From Streptomyces sclerotialus (GTDB lineage Bacteria > Actinomycetota > Actinomycetes > Streptomycetales > Streptomycetaceae): 64,000 nucleotides of DNA. Below are positions 50,133 to 59,540 of this stretch, in pieces; position 1 is the first letter of the stretch; every line of letters begins with the position of its first letter. The notes below the pieces were generated by a model, which saw only the letters and a list, made by a program, of their open reading frames with translations, was not told the origin of the DNA and did no database searches. The position numbers were made by a program, and so were the translations under genes. The stretch spans positions 4,588,001-4,652,000 of the forward strand of contig NZ_JBFOHP010000002.1 in NCBI RefSeq assembly GCF_040907265.1. The letters are read 5' to 3'.

Positions 50133-50783
50133 ATGTCGGCGATCCGGCTGCTGGTACTGGGAGCCGTGCGGCAGCACGGCCGGACCCATGGCTACCAGGT
50201 GCGGAACGACCTGGAGTACTGGGGCGCCCATGAGTGGTCCCATGCCAAGCCCGGCTCGATCTACCACGCGCTGAAGCAGATGGCGAAGCAAGGGCTGCTG
50301 TACGCCCACGAGACGGCGCCGAGCACGGCCGGCGGCCCGCCGCGTACCGAGTACGAGCTGACGGACGCCGGCGAGGCGGAGTACTTCACGCTGCTGCGGG
50401 CCGCGCTCTCCCGGCACGACCAGAAGCTGGATGTGCTGAGCGCCGGCATCGGCTTCATGGTCGACCTGCCGCGTGAGGAGGCGGTGGCCCTGCTCCGGGA
50501 GCGGGTGCGGGACCTGGAGGCCTGGCGCGCGGAGGTCACGGGGCACTACGTCCCCGAGGACGGCCCGGAGCAGCTCGGCCACATCGGCGAGATCATGAAC
50601 ATGTGGGTGCACGCCTCGGACACCGGGGCGCAGTGGGCCCGCTCCCTGATCGCCCGCATCGAAGGGGGCGCGTACGTCTTCGCGGGCGAGGGGGAGCCGT
50701 TCGTCGGCGTCCTCCCGGAGGGCACGGAGAACCCGTACGCGGACAAGCCGCCCTTCCGCGGGGGCGGCCCGTCCTCCTCCTAG
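50133..50783 (+). CDS. PadR-family transcriptional regulator
   Basis: A 216-residue regulator. The winged helix is IRLLVLGAVRQHGRTHGYQVRNDLEYWGAHEWSHAKPGSIYHALKQMAKQGLL and the wing has GGPPRTEYELTDAGEAEY. The C-terminal Vir_act_alpha_C helices mediate dimerisation. PadR proteins answer to phenolic acids or drugs and often repress efflux genes. It is convergent with the LysE-type exporter, 16 bp apart. Confidence 0.9.
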   Translation: MSAIRLLVLGAVRQHGRTHGYQVRNDLEYWGAHEWSHAKPGSIYHALKQMAKQGLLYAHETAPSTAGGPPRTEYELTDAGEAEYFTLLRAALSRHDQKLDVLSAGIGFMVDLPREEAVALLRERVRDLEAWRAEVTGHYVPEDGPEQLGHIGEIMNMWVHASDTGAQWARSLIARIEGGAYVFAGEGEPFVGVLPEGTENPYADKPPFRGGGPSSS

Positions 50784-50799
50784 CCGTCGGCCGTACGGG

Positions 50800-51462
50800 T
50801 CAGCTCGTACCGGCCATCGACAGCTTCGCCGCGAAGCCCAGGAAGGCCGCTCCGGCGCCTGCCGTCAGGCCCGCGGTGAGGCGCCGCCGCTTGCGGAAGG
50901 TGGCCGCCAGGAACGTACCGCTGAAGATCAGGACCGACAGGTAGGTGAAGCTGAACAGCTGGGCCCACGCGCCGAGCGCCAGGAAGGACAGCGTCTGATG
51001 CGCGTAGTGCGGGTCGACGAACTGCACGAAGAAGGAGATGAAGAACAGGATCGCCTTCGGGTTGAGCAGGCTGACCACGAGGGCACGGCGGTACGGCCGC
51101 TCGGTCTCCTCCTTGGGCCGCGCGGGCGCGTCCTCCCCCGCGGCCTTACGGGCCTCCCGGCCGCGCCAGAGGGCCACCGCGCCGCGCAGCATCCCGATGG
51201 CCAGCCAGGTCAGGTAGCCCGCGCCCACGAACTTCACGATCCCGAAGGCCAGCGGGCTGGCCTGCAGCAGTGACGCCACGCCACCGGCCGAGAGCGTCAT
51301 CAGCACCGTGTCGCCGCACAGCACGCCGGCCGCCGCACGGTAGGCCACCTTCGGGCCGCGCCGCGCCGCGACCGAGACGACGTACAGCGAGTTCGGGCCC
51401 GGCAGCAGGATGATCAGCGCAAGGCCCGCGAGGTACGTCGAAAGATCCGTTATCCCCAGCAT
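50800..51462 (-). CDS. LysE/RhtB-family exporter
   Basis: A 220-residue amino-acid/homoserine-lactone exporter with six TM helices. The signature is YLAGLALIILLPGPNSLYVVSVAARRGPKVAYRAAAGVLCGD, followed by LLQASPLAFGIVKFVGAGYLTWLAIGMLRG and VVSLLNPKAILFFISFFVQF. ATG 51462 matches the normal family N-terminus. ATG 51513 has a better ribosome site and cannot be excluded. It is divergent from tipA across its operator and could be co-regulated by it (inference). Confidence 0.88.
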   Translation of the reverse strand: MLGITDLSTYLAGLALIILLPGPNSLYVVSVAARRGPKVAYRAAAGVLCGDTVLMTLSAGGVASLLQASPLAFGIVKFVGAGYLTWLAIGMLRGAVALWRGREARKAAGEDAPARPKEETERPYRRALVVSLLNPKAILFFISFFVQFVDPHYAHQTLSFLALGAWAQLFSFTYLSVLIFSGTFLAATFRKRRRLTAGLTAGAGAAFLGFAAKLSMAGTS

Positions 51463-51519
51463 GGGGCGCAGGATGCCATTGGATGTATCCGCCCGCCACT
51501 CTGCTTCCGGCATCCGGAC

Positions 51520-51550
51520 TTGCACCTCACGCGACGTGAGGAGCCACCGT
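51520..51550 (+). promoter_or_regulatory. tipA promoter and TipA operator
   Basis: CCTCACG-CGA-CGTGAGG at 51525-51541 is a perfect 7-bp dyad. TTGCAC (51520-51525) and CACCGT (51545-51550) are separated by 19 bp, the long spacer typical of MerR-activated promoters. The stretch follows the thiostrepton-inducible tipA promoter as I remember it, differing by only a few bases. Confidence 0.85.
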
Positions 51551-51576
51551 GAAGGCGTACCGAGAAGGGAGCGGGG

Positions 51577-52335
51577 ATGACGTACTCCGTGGGACAGGTC
51601 GCCGGGATCGCCGGCGTCACGGTGCGCACGCTGCACCACTACGACGGGATCGGGCTTCTCTCGCCGAGCGCGCGCAGCCGTGCGGGCCACCGGCGCTACG
51701 ACGACGCCGACCTCGACCGGCTGCAGCGCATCCTGTTCTACCGGGAGCTCGGCTTCCCGCTCGACCAGGTGGCGGCCCTTCTGGACGACCCGGACGCGGA
51801 CCCGCAGGACCACCTGCGGCGCCAGCACGAACTGCTGACCGCCCGGATCGAGAAGCTGCGGAAGATGGCCGCCGCCGTGGAGACCGCGATGGAGGCACGC
51901 AGGATGGGCATCAACCTCACCCCCGAGGAGAAGTTCGAGGTCTTCGGGGACTTCGACCCGGACGACCACGCCGAGGAGGCCGAGCGGCGCTGGGGCGGCA
52001 CGGAGGCGTACAAGGAGTCGCAGCGCCGCGCCGCCACGTACACCAAGGAGGACTGGAAGCGCCTGACGGCCGAGTTCGAGGCGATCCACCGTCGGATGGG
52101 CGAACTGCTGGGAGAGGGCGTGCCCGCCGACTCCGAGGCGGCGATGGACGTGGCCGAGGAGCACCGCCGGTTCATCTGCCGACAGCACTACGAGTGCTCG
52201 CACGAGCTGCACAGCTGTCTCGGTGAGATGTACGTCTCGGATGAGCGGTTCACCGCCACGTACGAGGCGATCAAGCCGGGCCTCGCGGTCTACATGCGGG
52301 ACGCGATGCTGGCGAACGCGGTCCGTCACTCCTGA
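51577..52335 (+). CDS. tipA: TipA, thiopeptide-induced MerR-family regulator
   Basis: A 252-residue autoregulated activator. The MerR helix-turn-helix (YSVGQVAGIAGVTVRTLHHYDGIGLL) is followed by a coiled-coil dimerisation helix. The TipAS drug-binding domain begins at Met110 (GINLTPEEKFEVFGDFDPDD). Cys214 in LHSCLGEMYVSDERF corresponds to the residue that covalently traps thiostrepton-type antibiotics. An internal ribosome site (GGAGG, eight bases before ATG 51904) would make the short TipAS form from the same mRNA, as known for the family. It senses and sequesters thiopeptides. Confidence 0.95.
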   Translation: MTYSVGQVAGIAGVTVRTLHHYDGIGLLSPSARSRAGHRRYDDADLDRLQRILFYRELGFPLDQVAALLDDPDADPQDHLRRQHELLTARIEKLRKMAAAVETAMEARRMGINLTPEEKFEVFGDFDPDDHAEEAERRWGGTEAYKESQRRAATYTKEDWKRLTAEFEAIHRRMGELLGEGVPADSEAAMDVAEEHRRFICRQHYECSHELHSCLGEMYVSDERFTATYEAIKPGLAVYMRDAMLANAVRHS

Positions 52336-52515
52336 GAGCAGGGGCCGGAGCGGGGCGGCGGACCGTCCGGTTCCGGCTCCCGGACGGGTTTACCTGACAG
52401 CTGGAACCAAGGGGCGTCATGAGGCGTTGATAGCTTTGGGCCGCACAATGCGCCTGTACCCCGCATTCCGCGTACTGCCCGATCCGGCGCCCTCGACCCA
52501 GGAGCCCTGCACACC

Positions 52516-53805
52516 GTGAACACTCTCGCGCTCGGCCCCCAGTGGCTCGACCCGGACTATCTGATCGGCACGTTCGGCCTGATCGGCGTGCTGGTCATCG
52601 TCTTCGCGGAGTCCGGCCTGCTGATCGGCTTCTTCCTGCCCGGCGACTCCCTGCTGTTCACGACCGGCCTGCTGGTCACGGCGGGCAAGCTGGACCGGCC
52701 GCTGTGGCTGGTGTGCGTGCTGATCGTGCTGGCCGCGATCCTCGGTGACCAGGCGGGCTATCTCTTCGGCCGGAAGGTCGGACCGTCGCTGTTCAAGCGG
52801 CCCGACTCCAAGCTGTTCAAGCAGGAGAACGTCGAGAAGGCCCACGAGTTCTTCGAGAAGCACGGTCCGAAGTCGCTGATCCTGGCCCGTTTCGTGCCGA
52901 TCGTGCGCACGTTCACGCCGATCATCGCGGGCGTGAGCCGGATGAACTACCGCTCGTTCATCACCTACAACGTCATCGGCGGCACCCTGTGGGGCGCGGG
53001 CGTGACGCTGCTGGGCGCCGCGCTGGGCGGCGTGGAGTTCGTGCACAAGAACATCGAGGCGATCCTCGTCCTCATCGTGCTGATCTCCGTCGTCCCGATC
53101 GTCATCGAGTACCTGCGCAGCCGCGGCAAGGCCAAGAAGGAGACCGCGGCGGGCGAGGACACGCCGTCCGGCGAGGGCCCGGCCGCGGGCGGCCCGGCGG
53201 ACGCCACCCAGCCGATGCCGCGCGTCCCGCACGGCGGCGAGGGGCGTGTTCCGTACGGCGCCGAGGGCGGACAGCAGCGCGCTCCGTACGGCGGCGGCCA
53301 GGGCGGTCACGAGGCGTCCCCGTACGGCGGCCAGGAGCGTCCCCCGTACGGCCACCAGCAGCAGCCGTACGGCCGGCAGGAGCCGCCCTACGGCCAGGGT
53401 CACGGCCAGGCCCCGTACGGCCAGGGACAGGGCCAGGCGCAGACGCCCTACGGCCAGGACCGTTCCCAGGCCCCGTACGGCCAGGGCCACGGTCAGGCCC
53501 CGTACGGGCGGCCGGAGCAGGCGCCCTACGGGCAGCAGCAGGCGCAGCAGCCGCAGTACGGCCGGCAGGAGCCCCCGCAGGCTCCGCAGGCGCCCTACGG
53601 GCAGCAGCCGCAGCACCCCCAGCAGCCCCCGTACGGCGGGCAGTCGGCCGACGCTCCGTACGGCGGTCCCGCCCAGCAAGGGGACCGGCCGGAGCAGTAT
53701 TATTCTCAGCCGCAGCAGCCTCAGCAGGGGGCGCAGCAGCCGCACCCGCAGGATCAGCAGCAGCCGCCGGGTGACGGCCGCCGCGGCCGCCACGCCAAGC
53801 GCTGA
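52516..53805 (+). CDS. DedA-family membrane protein with PYG-repeat tail
   Basis: A 429-residue protein. Residues ~1-205 are a DedA (SNARE_assoc) domain: ESGLLIGFFLPGDSLLFTTG, LGDQAGYLFGRKVG, LARFVPIVRTFTPIIAGVSRM with the conserved Arg, and a final TM helix. DedA proteins act in undecaprenyl-phosphate or lipid recycling and membrane homeostasis. From residue ~246 to ~395 comes a disordered Gln/Gly/Pro/Tyr tail with about fourteen PYG units, then a basic end RRGRHAKR. The long tail is not part of the family. The GTG start is a good fit. Confidence 0.9.
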   Translation: MNTLALGPQWLDPDYLIGTFGLIGVLVIVFAESGLLIGFFLPGDSLLFTTGLLVTAGKLDRPLWLVCVLIVLAAILGDQAGYLFGRKVGPSLFKRPDSKLFKQENVEKAHEFFEKHGPKSLILARFVPIVRTFTPIIAGVSRMNYRSFITYNVIGGTLWGAGVTLLGAALGGVEFVHKNIEAILVLIVLISVVPIVIEYLRSRGKAKKETAAGEDTPSGEGPAAGGPADATQPMPRVPHGGEGRVPYGAEGGQQRAPYGGGQGGHEASPYGGQERPPYGHQQQPYGRQEPPYGQGHGQAPYGQGQGQAQTPYGQDRSQAPYGQGHGQAPYGRPEQAPYGQQQAQQPQYGRQEPPQAPQAPYGQQPQHPQQPPYGGQSADAPYGGPAQQGDRPEQYYSQPQQPQQGAQQPHPQDQQQPPGDGRRGRHAKR

Positions 53806-54032
53806 CGGACTGCGCAGCCCTTCACCCCGTACCGCACCGCCCTCCGGCGTCCCTCCCGTTCCGCATGCCGCGGAGCGGCCCAGGGGCGCCTTCACGGCGT
53901 CCAGGGCGGGTTTTCACCCCCCACACCCCCTATTTACCACCCTGTGTACCCCCGCTCCGAGCGCCAGGGGCGGCGATCAGGCATGGTGGCACGTGACGAC
54001 GGACGGCAGAGGCGCACGAGGAGCGAGGAGCA

Positions 54033-55727
54033 GTGGCGTCGGACGCGGAGTCCCACGAGGACCGCAAACCCCCATCGGACGAGGCACGGAGCGCGTTCAC
54101 CCCGCCGCTCGGCATGCCCTACCCCCCACTGCCCGAGGACGAGCACCCCACGTCGGAGTTCGCCCTTCCTGAAGGCATGCGGGCCGAGGCGCCCGCCGAG
54201 CCGGAGGGCTCCGCGTTCGCGCCCCCGGGCAGCAGCACGGGCGGTGGCGGCAACGGATCCACCACGGGCACGCACCAGCTGCCCACCACGCCCGCCGGCT
54301 GGCCGGCCTTCACGCCGCCGCACGGCATACCTGTCATCAGCCTGACCAAGAACGTTCCGTGGCAGGACCGGATGCGCACGATGCTGCGGATGCCGGTCAC
54401 CGAACGCCCGGCGCCGGAGCGGATCGAGCGCGCCGACGAGTCCGGGCCCGCCGTGCCGCGCGTGCTCGACCTCACGCTCCGTATCGGCGAGATCCTGCTC
54501 GCGGGCGGCGAGGGGGCCGAGGACGTCGAGGCGGCCATGTTCGGTGTCGCGCACGCGTACGGTCTGGAGCGCGTCGAGCCCACGGTCACCTTCACGCTGC
54601 TGTCGATCTCGCACCAGCCGTCGCTGGTGGACGACCCGGTGACGGCGAGCCGTACGGTGCGCCGGCGCGGCGTGGACTACACCCGGCTGTCCGCGGTGTT
54701 CCGGCTGGTCGACGACATCACCTCCGACGGCATCACGCTGGAGGAGGCGTACCGCGGCCTCGCCGAGATCCGGCGTAACCGCCACCCGTACCCCAGCTGG
54801 GCGCTCACCGTGGCGTCCGGTCTGCTGTCCGGCGCGGCGAGCATGCTGGTCGGCGGTGGGCTGACGGTCTTCCTCGCGGCCGCCATAGGGTCGATGCTCG
54901 GCGACCGGCTGGCGTGGCTGGCCTCGGCGCGCGGGCTGCCGGAGTTCTACCAGTTCGTGGCCGCCGCGATGCCGCCCGCCGCGATGGGCGTGGCGCTGAG
55001 CATGGCGCACACCGGGGTGCAGGCGTCGGCGGTCATCACCGGTGGCCTCTTCGCGCTGATCCCGGGGCGGGCGCTGGTGTCCGGCGTGCAGGACGGCCTG
55101 ACGGGTTACTACATCACCGCGGCCGCACGGCTGCTGGAGGTCGGCTACCTCATCGTCGGCATCGTCATCGGTGTGCTCGGCGTGCTGTACATCGGTGTCC
55201 AGATCAGCGCCCGTACGCTGAATCCGGAAGAGGCGCTGGGCACGTACGACGAGCCGGTGCCACAGATCATCGCCGCGCTGCTGCTGGCGCTGGCCTTCTG
55301 TGTGCTGCTTCAGCAGGAACGTCACACCGTGCTGTTCGCGACCTTCAACGGCGGCGTGGCCTGGGTGGTGTACGGCGTCCTCGTGCACGCCAAGGTCCAC
55401 GCGGTGGTCGCCACCGTGATCGCGGCCGGCCTGGTCGGCCTCTTCGGCCAGCTGCTGTCCCGGTACCGCTACGCCTCGGCGCTCCCGTACGTCACGGCGG
55501 CCATCGGGCCGCTGCTGCCCGGTAGCGCGACGTACTTCGCCCTGCTCAACTTCGCCCAGGGCCATCTGGACTCCGGCGTCTCCTCGCTCATCAAGGCGAT
55601 CTCGCTGGCCCTGGCCATCGCGGTCGGGGTGAACCTCGGCGCCGAGGTGGCCCGCCTCTTCATCAAGGCACCGAGCGGTGAGGACGCGGCCAACCGCCGG
55701 GCGGCCAAGCGCACCCGCGGCTTCTGA
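54033..55727 (+). CDS. ThrE-type threonine/serine exporter family protein
   Basis: A 564-residue protein. About 130 residues of Pro/Ser-rich cytoplasmic leader precede the ThrE domain (LDLTLRIGEILLAGGEGAEDVEAAMFGVAHAYGL, LLSISHQPSLVDDPVTASRTVRRRGVDYTRLSAV), five TM helices, and a second ThrE_2-type five-TM module (LLLALAFCVLLQQERHTVLFATFNGGVAWVVY and following). It exports Thr/Ser or small peptides by proton motive force. The GTG start has GAGGAGC upstream. Confidence 0.9.
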   Translation: MASDAESHEDRKPPSDEARSAFTPPLGMPYPPLPEDEHPTSEFALPEGMRAEAPAEPEGSAFAPPGSSTGGGGNGSTTGTHQLPTTPAGWPAFTPPHGIPVISLTKNVPWQDRMRTMLRMPVTERPAPERIERADESGPAVPRVLDLTLRIGEILLAGGEGAEDVEAAMFGVAHAYGLERVEPTVTFTLLSISHQPSLVDDPVTASRTVRRRGVDYTRLSAVFRLVDDITSDGITLEEAYRGLAEIRRNRHPYPSWALTVASGLLSGAASMLVGGGLTVFLAAAIGSMLGDRLAWLASARGLPEFYQFVAAAMPPAAMGVALSMAHTGVQASAVITGGLFALIPGRALVSGVQDGLTGYYITAAARLLEVGYLIVGIVIGVLGVLYIGVQISARTLNPEEALGTYDEPVPQIIAALLLALAFCVLLQQERHTVLFATFNGGVAWVVYGVLVHAKVHAVVATVIAAGLVGLFGQLLSRYRYASALPYVTAAIGPLLPGSATYFALLNFAQGHLDSGVSSLIKAISLALAIAVGVNLGAEVARLFIKAPSGEDAANRRAAKRTRGF

Positions 55728-55869
55728 GGCGCCGGGACCGGCCGAATCCGGCCCGTCCGGCGCTCGAGGACGTCTTGTACGCCGAGGGGCGGACACCCGC
55801 AGGTGCCCGCCCCTCGGTATCACCGGCGACCGGCGCCGGCGTGTGGTCGGAAGAACCGAGCCGCCAGGC

Positions 55870-56364
55870 TCAGTGCTTGCCGCCCTGGGCCTCCAGGCGC
55901 TTGAACGAGGCCTCGATCTCGGCCTCGGCCTCGCTGCGGCCGACCCAGTTGGCGCCCTCGACCGACTTGCCCGGCTCCAGGTCCTTGTAGACCTCGAAGA
56001 AGTGCTGGATCTCCAGGCGGTCGAACTCCGACACGTGGTGGATGTCGCGCAGGTGCTCCACGCGGGGGTCCGAGGCCGGCACGCACAGCAGCTTGTCGTC
56101 GCCGCCGGCCTCGTCGGTCATACGGAACATGCCGATGGCGCGGCACTTGATGAGGCAACCCGGGAAGGTCGGCTCGTCCAGGATGACCAGCGCGTCCAGC
56201 GGGTCGCCGTCCTCGCCGAGGGTGTTCTCGACGAAGCCGTAGTCGGCCGGGTAGCTGGTCGAGGTGAAGAGTCGACGGTCCAGGCGGATCCGACCGGTCT
56301 CGTGGTCCACCTCGTACTTGTTCCGCGAACCCTTCGGGATCTCGATGGTGACGTCGAACTCCAC
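55870..56364 (-). CDS. ppa: Inorganic pyrophosphatase
   Basis: A 164-residue family I pyrophosphatase. Motifs are [52 protein letters not shown] with the metal-binding Asp cluster, and [16 protein letters not shown]. It hydrolyses PPi from biosynthesis. GTG 56364 has GGAGGAG six bases upstream and gives the normal family N-terminus. It is divergent from the D-Ala-D-Ala carboxypeptidase gene. Confidence 0.96.
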   Translation of the reverse strand: MEFDVTIEIPKGSRNKYEVDHETGRIRLDRRLFTSTSYPADYGFVENTLGEDGDPLDALVILDEPTFPGCLIKCRAIGMFRMTDEAGGDDKLLCVPASDPRVEHLRDIHHVSEFDRLEIQHFFEVYKDLEPGKSVEGANWVGRSEAEAEIEASFKRLEAQGGKH

Positions 56365-56451
56365 GGGTGGCTCCTCCATGATCAACACATACGTCTGGTG
56401 ATTAAGTGTCCCCCACGCAGGTGTGTGGTGGCGAAAGGGGCTGGGTCAAAG

Positions 56452-58050
56452 GTGCCGGAGACCAGGTCGTGGCAGGTCAGGTGGGTGGGCTGGGGCCGTA
56501 CCTGCATACGGGCGACAGCCGGCGCGGGCCGGGGCGCCGCACAGTTCGTGGCCGACGAATGGTTCTTCGCCCGCCAGTGGTGGCGGCGGACCCCGGTACA
56601 GCGCAAACGGACGTGGCAGGTGACGGCGGGTTCCGCCGTCGCCGGTCTCGCGGTCGCGGCCGGTGCGGTGGCGACGGCCGGGCCGTGGGACTCCGGTCAG
56701 CGTACGGCCGAACGGGCCCGCGCGGCCCGCTGGGACGGCAGGGGTGGCGAGAGTCACGGGGGCGGCTCCGCGGCTCCCGGTGCGGCACCGGTCCTGGCGG
56801 CCCTGGGTGCCCCTGTGAAGGGCGGCGGGGACGGCGCGCCCCCGCCCACCGGCAGCGGCCTCGCGGACGCCCTGGCGCCCTTGCTGAAGGCTCCCGCGCT
56901 GGGTCCCGTACGGACCGCCTCGGTCGTGGACGTCGCCACCGGCCGCGAAATCTTCGCCAGCCGCCCGGGCCGGCCCGCGACCCCCGCCTCCACGATCAAG
57001 CTCGGCACGGCCGTGGCCGCCCTCACCGCACTCGGGCCCGACCACCGCTTCACCACGAAGGCCGTACAGGACGGCCGTACGAAGGACGGCACCCCCAAGG
57101 TCGTCCTGGTCGGCGGCGGCGACCCCACCCTCACCGCACGCACCCGCAAGCGCGGGACCCCCGTCGCGCAGCGCCCCGCCGCGCTCGGCGACCTCGCCGC
57201 CGACACCGCCCGCGCCCTCAAGAAGCACGGCACGAAGAAGATCACCCTCCGCTACGACGACTCGCTGTACGAGGGGGCGGCCCAGCACCCGATCGGCCCC
57301 AACGAGAACCTCGCCCCCGTCACGGCCCTCACCGCCGACGAGGGGCGCCTGGACGACAGCGGCCACGGCCCCGCGCCCCGCGCCGCCGAGCCGTCGGAGG
57401 AGGCCGCCCGCGCCTTCGCCGACGCGCTGCGCTCCCAGGGCATCAAGGTCACCGGGGAGACCGGGGAGACCGAAGCGCGCCGCTCGGCCACCCGGCTGGC
57501 CGCCGCGCCCTCCCTGCCGCTCTCCGCCATCGTCGAGCGCATGCTCACGCACAGCGACAACGACATCGCCGAGCAGCTGGCCCGCCAGACGGCCGTGGCC
57601 ACCGGACAGCCCACGACCTTCAAGGGCGGCGGGCGCGCCGTGCAGCGCACTCTGGAGCAGCTCCGCATCCCGGTGGAGAAGACCGCCTTCCAGGACGGCA
57701 GCGGCCTGGACCGGGGCGACCGGGTCTCCGCCCGCCTCCTCTCCCACGTACTGCTGCTCGCCGCGGCGCCGGACCATCCGGAGCTGCGCCCGGTGCTCAC
57801 CGGCCTTCCCGTGGCCGGCTTCACCGGCACCCTGGAGGCCCGGTACGCCGACGAGGCGGCGGGCGCCGGTGCGGTACGCGCCAAAACCGGCACCCTCACC
57901 GGCGTGAACACCCTCGCGGGCACCGTCGTCGACGCCGACGGCCGCCTGCTGACCTTCGCGTTCATGACCAACGGCACGAGTGACGGCACCGCGGCCCAGC
58001 AGTCCCTCGACCGGCTCGCCTCGGCGGTGGCCAACTGCGGCTGCCGGTGA
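56452..58050 (+). CDS. dacB: D-alanyl-D-alanine carboxypeptidase/endopeptidase (PBP4, DacB type)
   Basis: A 532-residue class C penicillin-binding protein. An unusually basic N-terminus (QWWRRTPVQRKRTWQ) precedes a TM/signal helix and a Gly/Ala linker. All three active-site motifs are present: STIK at 180-183 (Ser180), SDN at 368-370 and KTG at 478-480. It trims peptidoglycan peptides outside the membrane. GTG 56452 and GTG 56428 are both possible; neither ribosome site is ideal. Confidence 0.9.
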   Translation: MPETRSWQVRWVGWGRTCIRATAGAGRGAAQFVADEWFFARQWWRRTPVQRKRTWQVTAGSAVAGLAVAAGAVATAGPWDSGQRTAERARAARWDGRGGESHGGGSAAPGAAPVLAALGAPVKGGGDGAPPPTGSGLADALAPLLKAPALGPVRTASVVDVATGREIFASRPGRPATPASTIKLGTAVAALTALGPDHRFTTKAVQDGRTKDGTPKVVLVGGGDPTLTARTRKRGTPVAQRPAALGDLAADTARALKKHGTKKITLRYDDSLYEGAAQHPIGPNENLAPVTALTADEGRLDDSGHGPAPRAAEPSEEAARAFADALRSQGIKVTGETGETEARRSATRLAAAPSLPLSAIVERMLTHSDNDIAEQLARQTAVATGQPTTFKGGGRAVQRTLEQLRIPVEKTAFQDGSGLDRGDRVSARLLSHVLLLAAAPDHPELRPVLTGLPVAGFTGTLEARYADEAAGAGAVRAKTGTLTGVNTLAGTVVDADGRLLTFAFMTNGTSDGTAAQQSLDRLASAVANCGCR

Positions 58051-58138
58051 CTCCGGTGTCCCCGTCACGGGCGGCCGGGTACGGCCGAGCGCCGCGAATC
58101 GGCTACCCCCCGGCCGGGCACACCCGTACCGTGAAGTC

Positions 58139-59284
58139 ATGACGAGCATCGGTGGTGCCGAGATGGTCGACTGGAATCTCGCGGTGACGACCGCTTCCCG
58201 CTTCGTACGGCCAGGCCCTGAGGTGAGCCGCGACGAGGCCCGCGCGGTCGTCGCCGAGCTGCGCCGGCACGCCAAGGCCGCCGAGGAGCACGTGCGCGCG
58301 TTCACCCGCATGATCCCGCCGGGGAGCGAGGGCGAGGCGGCCCACGACACGCCCGTCCTGGTCGTGGACCGGCCCGGCTGGATCCGCGCCAATGTCGCCG
58401 GCTTCCGCGCCGTGCTCAAGCCGCTGCTGGAGAAGATGCAGGAGCGCCGCTCCTCGCTCCCCGGCGGCGCGGTGATAGGCGCGGTCGGCGGCAAGGTGAC
58501 CGGCGTGGAGCTGGGCATGCTGCTGTCGTTCCTGGCCTCCCGCGTGCTCGGCCAGTACGAAACGTTCGCGCCGCCCACCCGGGACCTCCCGGCGGGCGCC
58601 CGGGGCGGGCGGCTGCTGCTCGTCGCGCCGAACATCGTCCACGTCGAGCGCGAGCTGGAGGTGGAGCCGCACGACTTCCGGCTGTGGGTCTGCCTGCACG
58701 AGGAGACGCACCGCACGCAGTTCACGGCGGTGCCGTGGCTGCGCGACCACATCGAGGGCGAGGTGCAGGCGTTCCTCGCCGAGACGGAGATCGACCCGGG
58801 CACGCTCCTGGAGCGGCTGCGCGAGGCCGCCCAGTCGCTCACCGGCGCCAAGCCCGAGGGCGAGGCGGGCGAGGACGGCGGCCGCAGCCTCGTCGACCTC
58901 GTGCAGACCAAGGCGCAGCGCGAGATCCTGGGTCGGCTGACCGCCGTGATGTCCCTGCTGGAGGGGCACGCCGACTACGTCATGGACGGCGTGGGCCCGC
59001 AGGTCGTGCCGTCGGTGACGGAGATCCGGGAGAAGTTCCAGCAGCGCCGGGCGAGCGGCGCCGGACGCCTGGACCAGGCGCTGCGCAAGCTGCTGGGCCT
59101 GGACGCCAAGCTGCGCCAGTACCGGGACGGCGAGCGCTTCGTGCGGGCCGTCGTCGACGAGGTCGGCATGGACGGCTTCAACCGCGTGTGGACCTCGCCG
59201 AACACCCTCCCGACCAAGCAGGAGATCGCCAAACCGGCGGACTGGGTCGCGCGGGTGCACCGCAAGGCGGACGGTGCGCCGTAG
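58139..59284 (+). CDS. Zinc-dependent metalloprotease-like protein (DUF2342)
   Basis: A 381-residue protein of the family often labelled coenzyme F420 biosynthesis-associated/zinc-dependent metalloprotease. The HExxH motif is HEETH at 187-191 in LWVCLHEETHRTQF, and a downstream Glu in LEGHADYVMDGVG likely completes the zinc site. It occurs beside tilS and hpt in actinobacteria. The ATG has no strong ribosome site. Proteolytic activity is unproven. Confidence 0.88.
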   Translation: MTSIGGAEMVDWNLAVTTASRFVRPGPEVSRDEARAVVAELRRHAKAAEEHVRAFTRMIPPGSEGEAAHDTPVLVVDRPGWIRANVAGFRAVLKPLLEKMQERRSSLPGGAVIGAVGGKVTGVELGMLLSFLASRVLGQYETFAPPTRDLPAGARGGRLLLVAPNIVHVERELEVEPHDFRLWVCLHEETHRTQFTAVPWLRDHIEGEVQAFLAETEIDPGTLLERLREAAQSLTGAKPEGEAGEDGGRSLVDLVQTKAQREILGRLTAVMSLLEGHADYVMDGVGPQVVPSVTEIREKFQQRRASGAGRLDQALRKLLGLDAKLRQYRDGERFVRAVVDEVGMDGFNRVWTSPNTLPTKQEIAKPADWVARVHRKADGAP

Positions 59285-59540
59285 GAAGGCGGGGGACCGT
59301 GGACGCTCCGTAGGGCAGAAGAACGCCCCATCAATCACCCTTCTGAGGGACCGTGGCCCGGGGAGAGGCGTGCAATGCTCGGGTAACTGCTCATCTCTGT
59401 CACCATCGAGACACTCTGAGTGACCGCTCCGGGGTCGCCCGGCGATCCCCCGGCGCTCGCTCCCGAGATGGTCCCGGTGGGCCGGCCGGCACACGCCGGC
59501 CGGCCCGAGGCTCCCCCCAGCTGAACGATTGGAAACGGAC

